Origin: Amphimedon queenslandica
Lineage: Eukaryota > Porifera > Demospongiae > Haplosclerida > Niphatidae
Assembly: GCF_000090795.2 (NCBI RefSeq)
Contig: NW_003546246.1
Span: 185,391 to 249,390, forward strand
DNA length: 64,000 nucleotides
Reading direction: 5' to 3'
Every line of letters starts with the position of its first letter. Position 1 is the stretch's first letter. The notes under the pieces are model-generated. The model worked only from the letters and a program-made list of their open reading frames with translations, ran no database searches and was not told where the DNA came from. This document shows positions 46,214-55,667 of this stretch, piece after piece. Position numbers and translations under genes: made by a program.

Positions 46214-46627
46214 TAGACCCCCTAGGCGCTAAGACTATTTTGAATGAATTATTTACGGTAGCCACCCACGATTAAAATTACTGACGGCAAGAAGCTTTCC
46301 ACATCAAAGGCAGATCAAAGCCCAAGGTGCCGAAATGAAGCATAGCAAGAAAACTATGTTGCAGCAACAGTTACCTGGTCTGTACGATGTAGTCTGGCCT
46401 CCATACCTTCCATAAATGCTGCTTGTAAGCCTGTAGTACCTTGTAGTGCTCAGAAAAATGGCCAGGCGGTGTCACCGCCTTTGATTTTCTTTTGATCTCG
46501 AGGCCTTCTTGCAGTCAGTAATTTACATCGTGGGTGGATACCGTATAGGAAAATTTTATTTATTATGAATGAATATCATTATTGTAATCATATTCATTGA
46601 AAATAATCTCAGCGCCTAGGGGGTCTA
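46214..46627. mobile_element. PIF/Harbinger-type MITE, 414 bp
   Basis: Ends TAGACCCCCTAGGCGCT and AGCGCCTAGGGGGTCTA are perfect 17-bp inverted repeats, extended imperfectly through ATTTTGAATGAAT. TTA flanks both sides (46211-46213, 46628-46630), the Harbinger target. An inner inverted pair (GCCACCCACGATTAAAAT near 46262; ATTTACATCGTGGGTGG near 46520) lengthens the fold. No transposase is encoded. Confidence 0.7.
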
Positions 46628-47839
46628 TTATACCATTGTACTTTTATACTTTATCCTTCCTCTTTATCTACAAGATTGCTAATTGTTCACTGCATTATAG
46701 TTTCCTTTTTATTATTGCTTTCACCATAATATCAGTTTTGTCAATGCCTTGTCATAGGAGCATGAATTGTAGCACTCAAAGACATCAAGATTTGTTTATT
46801 TTATCATATTCTTTGATTCTACTGCTATGTTACTAATGCATGTTGAATTCTTTCAGTTCCATGAGAATGTTTGTGGGATACATATCATATAAGAATGGTG
46901 TAGTATTTAATACAGTTGGCATTATGTAAGGTTAATAATTTGTTAAATAGTGTATAGGCAGACATTGCGTCAGTTACTTGAAAATCATCTATCATTGATT
47001 TGTTTAATTTGTTGCATCTACTTGTATCAGTCTTTCGTTTATCCTGTACTGTTGTCCATAAACAGAAAGTGTATTATTAAATGTGCCTAAATGTGTATTA
47101 TTGTCTTTAAAGACAGTTTACATTTGGGCTTGCAGTCTTAAAGAGTTTCACATGAAACATTTAAGTCAAAATAAGCTCATTTTACATTGCAGCATCATCA
47201 CATGCAGACACTGCCATTTAGCAATGTGCTCAGGGTGAAGGTGTAGTCAACATAAGTAAGATCAATGTAGCTGTCAGTAATTTCATTGTGTAATAAACTT
47301 CAATCTCTTTGTGTATCTATTAATACAGCTATCTACTTTCATAGAAAAACCTCTTGTATATGTACTTGTCTATTGTGTATACACATGCCATGTCTGACTC
47401 CAGGATTACTTATTGGAATTCAATAAAGAAGATTGCATTTTGTGTAGTGAATGTATACCCGCTACATTTCCTAAATTACATTCACTCATTATGGAACTCT
47501 CACTCTATACTCTCAAACATACTGAGATCCTTTTTGTTAACATAATGACTGATGCATGATTCCTTTGTTATTTGTGGTGCTATCAAAGCATTACTTGCAG
47601 CTAGCTGAATGCTAATGCTATCAACTGTGCCAGCTATTTATGCAGAATGTTTTAGCATGAAACAACAATAAACCAACATACTTAACTAATAATCATACTG
47701 TACAATTATTTGGTTACAATAGTGAAAGTTATCTTGACAACGTTGTTTCTATAGCAAATAAAACTGTTCAGTTATCTGTTTACTATAGTGAAAGTTATGT
47801 TGACAGTTTTGTTTCAAACTGAAAGTAAATAAAATATAT

Positions 47840-48597
47840 CATAATGATTACACTAGCATGGTGCATCTACTGTTATTCCGCTTCCAAGAACAACAGCATT
47901 CAGCTACTCAAGATTTTTGTAGTAAAACTACTTCAAACTAGTTGGTTTGCTAAATTTGTATGAAAGTTAACTTGGATTAGAATCATTGTTTTTAATTTGA
48001 TCATTGTGATGAGTTGGCTTCTCTTATTAACAATGTTCATAAACAAAACTCCAAAGATCTCTTCAAAATCTAAAATCTATTGTTAAAGCACATTCACTTA
48101 TATATACACACAAGAGATTGTCCAGACACTTCTCAGAAGACTCTGGAAGCATCTCCAACTAAGTAGATACATACACACAAAATAGACACAAATATAAGGT
48201 TCCAGAGAGTTCCGTAACTAACTAGAAGAAATTACAGACCACATTAACACACTAACACTTAGTTAAGTAAACACAAATAATTAAGGTAAAAATTAATTAC
48301 AAGTCAATAATCCTAGTTCATCACAATCATTATTGCATGCATGTATAGACTATAGTGTTATTATTTTTCAGATGCATTAGCAAATGTCTGTAACTCGAAA
48401 ATTGGCAGCTTTGTACATTTTAGTAAATCTATATAGATTTATGCACATAAGTGATATCTACATGTATGTCAGTGGGTGATCAATTTATCTGTTTGCTTGA
48501 AAATCGACTTATTAAAATGAGTACATAAACTAAAAGTATAACGCAACTAGATCTAACTATAAACTATATGACAGTAGTTATAATGAAAGTTATACAA
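47840..48597. other. Spacer downstream of the intact beta-helix gene
   Basis: AT-rich sequence with no supported gene, mostly absent from the proximal copy. It is the 3' flank of the minus-strand gene ending at 48598. Confidence 0.4.
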
Positions 48598-51500
48598 TTA
48601 TGAATTAAGAAGTGGTTCTCTTTCATTACATGACTGATAAAATGAATCACATTGTTGTAAGTTTTCCTGATGAACAAGTGGACGATCAAACTTGAACTTA
48701 ATATTAAGAAAAAAGTCATCAACTCTACTGAAGAGCTTCTTTCCAAAAGAAAGTTGACCTGTAATGACAAAAAGCAAAATAATAATGATGATCAGATGAC
48801 AGAATGTAGCTAGAATTGCCCATTTAATGCTAGCAGTGGCACTAACAATGCACCAAAAAGAACAAGTGAGAATAATAACAACTGAATAAATTACAACACT
48901 GAGGACATTGAGGTGCATGCTCTTGAAAGGAGAAGAAAATCCAACAATATTCAAGTATAAGCAAGTAACTGAAACACCAACTGCTACACCAAATTCTGGA
49001 TTGGTACCAATAGCGAGGGTACTGATTAAATATGTGAGAGCAATGAAAATTGTAGAAAATGAAAAAAAGAATTCTCTATTGGGTCTATATGGAGCATGTA
49101 TTGCTTCATAAATTGGACGAAGATATTCCCTGATTCTGTCTATCTTCATAAGTGGCCTACCAGCTAGTAACACAGTTAAGTATGTTGTAAGGATTGTACT
49201 CACTATCAAACCTGTAACAATCATTAGTATCAGATGACAACCTTTACCATAATCAACTGTACCATCATTCTGCCATACAACCAATGGTACATCACTTGTG
49301 TTAGTGTGTATATAAGCAGGGGTGAATACATCAATCAAAGATGATAAAAGTGTAGAAAAGGAGAGGTGTACAACAGTAACTAGTACTTGTATTGATGATC
49401 TGGCTATTCTGTTAGAGAGTTTTACTGAATATCGACTGATTATAATGAGACCAATGACTATTGATAGAAGATAAACAGGAAATAGTAAACCAAGACCAGA
49501 TTTCCATAGCTCTGACATGCCATCATAAAAGCACAGTGGGATGTTAAAACTAATGTTTAAGTTAATGAGTAATACAATGCCCCTGGAACAGAAAAAAATG
49601 AATTTAGTAAATCCATGATTGACTGCATTATGGTAACGTAACAGTATATTTGTATTATTCAGCATTTGAGAATAAAATATTATTCCATTGAGTTTTCCAG
49701 TAGTTAATGTCAGATTGAGAGTATATAACAAGTAAATGAGTAAAGGCCCTGCTAGTCCGTATACTATTAGTGTCAGCAGCCACCAGTTACTGCACTTTGC
49801 ACATTGACTAGAACCAAAAGTCACACTGTAGCCTGGAATGCATTGTGAACACAAAGGGCCTTCTCTATTGTCTAAGCATAAGCTTTCCTTGTTATCATAA
49901 TTGCTTGAATTTGCTATCAATACATCTATACTCTCAGCACTATCATTAATAACAAAAGCATCACAATTGTTTTTGTATCTACAGTAATTGTAACAACAAG
50001 ATGAAACTCCAAAGGCAGTTCCATTGCGAAGAGTACCAATCCAGTTTGAATGGCTGATATAGCTGGTTATTAATTTGATTGTAATCAGTGAATTGTGACC
50101 ATCAGATGAAATCTTGCAAACAGGTTGAAAATCAATTTTATGTAATACATGTGAGCATTCACATTTATGAGTTGAATTAACAAATTCCAAGCCAGGTGGA
50201 CATCGTTTTGGATTGAAGTGTGTCACTCTAGCCAAAGATACTTGTGGAATAGACATTAAAAGACTTAGCCCTAAAGGTGAATCATGTTCAGTTCTTTTAA
50301 ATATACTGACATTAACTGTTGTGCAATTGTTCTGTGATAAAGTTATGACAATGGGAGTAACATACCAATTTTTTGAAGGAACACCTTGTGTTGATGTTTC
50401 TTTAAGATGCTCAAAATGAAGTAAATTCAGTGAAACATCAGTGTCAGTTGATTGATTAAATGCATCAAGAACAGACATTGGAAATTGTAACACCATACCA
50501 GGATACACAACAATACTGTTGTTATCATTCATGAAGTTTGAGGTATCATTATAGCATATTATTGGCTTAAAAGCAACTGTAGACAATTGTTTATCATCTG
50601 TTTTATTAAGTATAGTACCTCTTGATAAAGCATGATAATAATTTTTAGCTACCACAGCATCAAAGTTTTTCATTGTTGAGCAGTTATAAAGATTATTGCT
50701 GAATATAGCATTCCCAGAATATGTAGCATTGTTATTAATGAATAGCATAGTAATATTAGAACCATTTGCCAATGGTGTCAATGGTGTGAACATACACTCT
50801 GATGTTATATCATTGTATGCATATATTGCTCCTCCACTAGTGAAAGCCACATTATGAATAAAAGTTGCATTCAGCTTGTCATTTAAAATGAATCTGCTAA
50901 AACCAGTTAGCATAAAAGCTGATCCACTGTTCCCAGTGTTATTTTCAAAGTGCAATCGACCATCAAGTATTACTTTTGTGTTCTTGATGCCAAATACAGA
51001 CCCATAATTGTTAGTGTAGGTACTGTTTCCAGCTAATAAAATGTAATCAAAGTTTTCTATAACAAAGATACTTTGATGGTAATTACGTGTGTACAAGTTG
51101 CTGAGTTGAGTATTTCTCACTGCAGTAATATCTGTCAGTATAACTTGAGCAGTGCTGTTTTTAGCCAAATTATCAGAAATATCAGACACTGCATGTAAAC
51201 ATATTCCAGTTCCTTTTGCTACAATTGATGTAAAATTGACACGGCTAAAAATTAGAGTCACGTTTATTTCTTTCGAAGGATTATAGATATATAAGTAAAT
51301 AATTCCTTTTTCATGTGATTCACTTTTGTCCCTTGAAAAACTACTATTAGAAACACAAAGCTGATGACTGTATTGCTGCTCTCCCTTGATAGATTTATTG
51401 ACATAAAAAATGAATGATAGGTCCGATCCACGGCATCCATTATTGGAAAAATTATTTTCAAAAGTAGCATTTGATATATGAACTTGTGACTGTTGAACAC

Positions 51501-52389
51501 TGTTGTAGTATAGTATCAAGACTGCTGCAGCTAAAGTCCCACGATTATGAATAAATTGTGATTGCATCACTTGAATATTGGTTATGAACTTTTTTTGCAA
51601 ATTAAAAACTGACAGACCTGCAGCATTGAATATTGGAATTATGTGTTCCTGATTATGCTTCGGATGATAAAAGTCACATATGGATTCAGTTTTTGATTGA
51701 TAATACTCAAAATTTTTGCTTAAAATACAGCGCTGAATAGTTAAATTACAATTGCCAGATGATGCTACATCTGTGAAGAGGAAGAACAAACCAGATCCAA
51801 AATCCTTTTTAAAGCCATCACCCTTCCCACCATACGAATTTGTAATGTTACAATAGTTAATTGAAGTATTCCTTGTATTGATAGAAAGAATAGCAAAACC
51901 ATAATAGTTAGTAATATTGACCTCATCAATGAGTAATGTATTGATATGAAAGAATACCAAAACAGCTGAATGATACTGTGTGAAATGCATTGGAGACCCT
52001 CTAGAATTGATTGACCCTATCGCAGCTAGTCTCTTCAATTCTTCACCACAGCCTGTGAATACTAACCTGGTTAAAGTCAGGCTGTGTATATTGATGAAAG
52101 CAAACCCACTGTTTGGCAGCATACCGGAATCATTACACTGTATAAGAGCTTGCTTTGATGACTCACTGGTTAGTGTCAGTGAATAGGTATCATTAATCAC
52201 ACCACAAAATGATACATTGTTACTAATGAAGTGAGTGATGTTATCAGATAACACCAACACAATATCATCATCCAGTGAGTGAGTCTCATCACACAAGAAC
52301 TTATCCAACTCATATTCCTTACTTATAGTAATCTCTTCACTGGAAACCGACAAAAGAACAAGAGAGAGAACAAGAATAGTAAAACACAT
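48598..52389 (-). CDS. Large receptor-like protein: beta-helix ectodomain, Cys-rich module, ~9 TM
   Basis: Intact single exon of 1263 residues. Residues 1-17 are a signal peptide (MCFTILVLSLVLLSVSS). Residues about 20-790 are rich in Asn, Ser, Thr and glycosylation sites, with recurring strands and turns such as NNTGNSGSAFMLTGFS, SGGAIYAYNDIT and NNNATYSGNAIFSNN, the pattern of right-handed beta-helix repeats (pectin-lyase or Pmp-like). A Cys-rich module at about 833-868 (CLDNREGPLCSQCIPGYSV) resembles the EGF-like or GCC2/GCC3 type. From 869 there are about nine hydrophobic helices (WWLLTLIVYG; LLFPVYLLSIVIGLIII; LILMIVTGLIVSTILTTYL; AILATFCHLIIIIILLFVI among them). The cytosolic tail ends EREPLLNS, an acidic dileucine sorting motif. 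Odd helix number fits an outside N-terminus and inside C-terminus. Function unknown; a surface receptor or adhesion protein is inferred. Confidence 0.85.
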   Translation of the reverse strand: MCFTILVLSLVLLSVSSEEITISKEYELDKFLCDETHSLDDDIVLVLSDNITHFISNNVSFCGVINDTYSLTLTSESSKQALIQCNDSGMLPNSGFAFINIHSLTLTRLVFTGCGEELKRLAAIGSINSRGSPMHFTQYHSAVLVFFHINTLLIDEVNITNYYGFAILSINTRNTSINYCNITNSYGGKGDGFKKDFGSGLFFLFTDVASSGNCNLTIQRCILSKNFEYYQSKTESICDFYHPKHNQEHIIPIFNAAGLSVFNLQKKFITNIQVMQSQFIHNRGTLAAAVLILYYNSVQQSQVHISNATFENNFSNNGCRGSDLSFIFYVNKSIKGEQQYSHQLCVSNSSFSRDKSESHEKGIIYLYIYNPSKEINVTLIFSRVNFTSIVAKGTGICLHAVSDISDNLAKNSTAQVILTDITAVRNTQLSNLYTRNYHQSIFVIENFDYILLAGNSTYTNNYGSVFGIKNTKVILDGRLHFENNTGNSGSAFMLTGFSRFILNDKLNATFIHNVAFTSGGAIYAYNDITSECMFTPLTPLANGSNITMLFINNNATYSGNAIFSNNLYNCSTMKNFDAVVAKNYYHALSRGTILNKTDDKQLSTVAFKPIICYNDTSNFMNDNNSIVVYPGMVLQFPMSVLDAFNQSTDTDVSLNLLHFEHLKETSTQGVPSKNWYVTPIVITLSQNNCTTVNVSIFKRTEHDSPLGLSLLMSIPQVSLARVTHFNPKRCPPGLEFVNSTHKCECSHVLHKIDFQPVCKISSDGHNSLITIKLITSYISHSNWIGTLRNGTAFGVSSCCYNYCRYKNNCDAFVINDSAESIDVLIANSSNYDNKESLCLDNREGPLCSQCIPGYSVTFGSSQCAKCSNWWLLTLIVYGLAGPLLIYLLYTLNLTLTTGKLNGIIFYSQMLNNTNILLRYHNAVNHGFTKFIFFCSRGIVLLINLNISFNIPLCFYDGMSELWKSGLGLLFPVYLLSIVIGLIIISRYSVKLSNRIARSSIQVLVTVVHLSFSTLLSSLIDVFTPAYIHTNTSDVPLVVWQNDGTVDYGKGCHLILMIVTGLIVSTILTTYLTVLLAGRPLMKIDRIREYLRPIYEAIHAPYRPNREFFFSFSTIFIALTYLISTLAIGTNPEFGVAVGVSVTCLYLNIVGFSSPFKSMHLNVLSVVIYSVVIILTCSFWCIVSATASIKWAILATFCHLIIIIILLFVITGQLSFGKKLFSRVDDFFLNIKFKFDRPLVHQENLQQCDSFYQSCNEREPLLNS

Positions 52390-52440
52390 TTTGACTATAC
52401 AACTAGATCAATTCGTCTCAGGGATTTTATGCGGTTCACT

Positions 52441-54344
52441 GTTTACTATAGCATTGACATGCTAAGCCTTGCAAACTGAAACTATAACTAAAGTAAACAT
52501 TTTCTCTTGCAGCAGTGTTTACTCAGCTGCAATTGCACAAAAACAGCCATTTATGTCATTACTTTTGTGGTTTATTCTAAGTCAATCGCCTTTTGCTATG
52601 GTGACGATTGTAGGAACTCCTTATGTTTTTCCTTAATGGCAGTTGGGAGTTCATGCACACTCTGATTTTCATACATCACTGTTCAGTATTCAAAACTCTT
52701 CTTCTAGGGACTTAAAGCATGACAAATTATATGTACATGTGTATAAGGCCCAGTTTACACTCGGCATAAACTCAACACAATATTATTTTGCCAACTTCGA
52801 GTCATTTTTGAATCGATTGTGTGTCAAAAATTCAGGTCACTCACACAATCATGACCAATACCGCTTTACTATATGCCTACTGTTAGCACAAGCAAACATT
52901 ATGACAGTTGCAAAACATGTCAAATTTTGAGAAATAGTTTGTGTCTTTGAGTAGTATCTAGAACAAATGAACAGTAAAGTACAATGTATGATATGTTTGA
53001 TTAATGACTTTACGAAATCATCATAGTGACGTCACAAAGCCTCATTAAATTAAAAGTAAACAACGAGATATCTCTTTAATAATAATTGCTTAATTGTTAT
53101 AGTGACAAGTTTGTTTTGATCCATGTACAATATAGATCTACTGTGTGCTCAAAGTGAAAGCACAAACTCTTTCTCCCATTACCAAACAAAACAAGACATA
53201 CTTATTTAGCATAATAGGTAAAGTAGCATTAACACACAAAAGTACATTATATTAATGAAATATTACATCCACTTTAACAGTACAATAGCAGTGGAAAATA
53301 ACTTAGATAAACATCTTGGATATTTTAAGCTCAAATAATCATTTACAATGCATTTAATGTGTAAGTAACCTTTGTGGCTGTATCTTTAAGCGAAATCATA
53401 ACTTTTCAGATACAAAATACTTAACTCAAACTGGTTGAATCTAATTCTACTTCTTGATAATTTTGTTTTTCTAGTCTCACATGCATATTGATTTGATGAA
53501 CAAGTAATGTTGTTTATTGCAGATTACCCAGTTTTCTTTTTCATCATTCCCTTATTAGTCTATGTCTTACTACAGTGATGAATAAGGTCAATGATGTGTG
53601 GTGTTTCTGTATCAAAATGTGTGTTGATTAATGGCTCTTAATTTACAATGCATAATTAATTAAGGATCAATTTATTTTATATGCACTAGTCAATAAAATC
53701 TTAAATTTCAAGTTAACTGAAAACTTTTTTAATGATTTCTTGAATTACTGAGTAACTGTAATGGATTGTGTAATCAAAATGAGATATTGTGCTGGTAAAA
53801 CAACATAATTGACCCTTAATTCATACCGTCAAATAATTTTTTTCATGATTATGTCTTTGCTATGAAAACTTTTGTAAGACTAGCCTTGTTCTAATGCTAA
53901 AAAATATTTTTTTAAGGGTAATACAGGGTAGACAATATAGTTTTCAACACAAACCTGGTACATTTACTTGAATCTTGCAACATTAACAACTAGAGTTGCT
54001 ATTGTCTTTTAAGTATGATGCCAGATTTATAGTGACTTATTATAGTCTAGCTCTCCAATTTTATGTCATAATCTAGCTTTATACTTCTACAGGCTCATTT
54101 ATAGCTATTAGTGACCTAAATGTACACCAGTGATCCAGAATATAAGAGCATAAGAACAAGTAAGCAGCATTAATCATTTGAAGAAACAACTATATAATGT
54201 AGATTTAGAGCTCCTCCAGATGGTCTAACAATAACAGATTGTGCTTTCATAAGCATACAAATAGTCCCAAAATTATATGATGTAGCTATAGACACATCTG
54301 GATTGATGCACAACTGGATCAAACAGTAACAGTGAATAATAGAA
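52441..54344. other. Intergenic, beta-helix gene to CUB gene
   Basis: AT-rich, with a short GC-neutral stretch and no supported gene. The left end is the promoter side of the intact beta-helix gene, the right end that of the CUB-like gene. Confidence 0.45.
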
Positions 54345-55196
54345 ATGCCTTCATTAGTACTGGCTGCTACTCTAGTGGTAATGGGTATAACACTATGTAC
54401 TGCTCCTTTAGTAAGTGATCTGCAACAGCCATCAGCAATGAATATTGGCAAGCTAACTTGCCTTCATCAAAATAAAGCAAGGAAAAAGTTTTGGAAAACT
54501 TGTCCAAAAGTATCCAATAATACTGAACTTCCATCATTTAAGCACCCAGACCTTGATCTCATTGGTAAACTTAGTCATAATGCTCTACCAGCAATGGAAA
54601 TACCACCAAAGTAAGCATTATTTCAGCATATAACTTATTTGAATGTCAATGATAGCACTTTTAGATGCTTTGCTGTTCAGAGATATGCTAAAGAAAAAAG
54701 TATGGCAGTACCTACTTGTCCTGCTGCCTGTAAACTATACAATCCTAAAATTGGAGACAACAATTGTCAAATTGGTAACATTCTTCATACAGGATTCATT
54801 GATACTCGAGGCATTTCAATTGCTAAATCACCACGATATGGATGCAGTGATTACTTAAGAAATGAAGTTTGTGTATACAATGTCAGCATGCCATGCAAAA
54901 ACAGACACATCTCTATCTCAAAATATTCCTCAGTATTAGATATTGCTGAAGGAGATTCATTAGAAATCATTGACTACAAGACTCATACTCACTACCAGCC
55001 AATAACTGGTAATGATATAAACTCTATCGCTCACAGACACATCAAGACATCAGACTTCTTGTTATTGTTTTTGAGTGAGAAGGACTCAACACAAAGCATG
55101 GGATTCAAACTACAATTTGAATGTCCAAGCATTAGCAATGAAGAAGAGGAAGCAGAAGGGCTTTTATTTTTGATCAATAAACAAATCATAATGTAA
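54345..55196 (+). CDS. Secreted CUB-domain-like protein
   Basis: Two exons, 54345-54610 and 54656-55196, separated by a 45-nt intron (GTAAGC...GATAG, phase 2), give 268 residues. Residues 1-20 (MPSLVLAATLVVMGITLCTA) are a signal peptide. A Cys-containing middle part (RCFAVQRYAKEK, CPAACKLYNPKIG) is followed at about 150-255 by a region with CUB features: YGCSDYLRNEVCVYNVS, an acidic SLEIIDYKTH, IKTSDFLLLFLSEKDSTQSM, and GFKLQFECP at its end. CUB domains are extracellular beta-sandwiches used in binding and protease regulation. No protease or transmembrane segment is present, so the protein should be secreted. The tail (SNEEEEAEGLLF) is acidic. I know no close named relative. Confidence 0.65.
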
Positions 55197-55667
55197 CTTA
55201 AAATTAAATACATGTATGATTAATTTCTATTAATAGACCTACATAGTTAGTATTAATGTGCCACAATGTGAAATATAATTCTAATAATTCTGCTAGTTAT
55301 TAGGGCACTAGTATTGTTGTAACAAGGCCATATGACTTAGAATGGAAAACAAATATTGTATAATGAAGCTATCAACCATGCTTCTTTGCATAAATCTAAA
55401 ATTCTTATAAAAATTTTATGTACTATGAAAAGTATCAATATGGGACAAAAATTAAGCGAACAGCAATAAAAACCTACATGTAAGAAATACCTTAAGCTTA
55501 TACATAATTGCCACATGATATTTCTGTTAAAATTTATTTCATTATGAACAGAGACAAACCAAAACATATGAAACTAATTTTATTAGAGGTAGCAAAAACA
55601 AGGAAGTCATCTGCACATTGCACAATAAAAAGTAATTATTGCATAAGTGGATGGATGCATCATCAGT
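55197..55667. other. Short intergenic stretch between convergent genes
   Basis: 3' flanks of the CUB-like gene (plus) and the 849-residue gene (minus). The minus gene's AATAAA overlaps its stop codon (about 55669-55676). No other feature. Confidence 0.45.

Larger units (their letters stand above)
46866..52440. repeat. Segmental duplication, distal copy
   Basis: Counterpart of 40107-44800 in the same orientation. Shared landmarks are TTAATACAGTTGGCATTAT, GTAGTCAACATA, TGTGTAATAAACTTC, the twofold tandem repeat, the whole beta-helix gene and its 5' flank. This copy carries extra spacer sequence at about 46985-47190 and 47860-48540. Confidence 0.75.
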
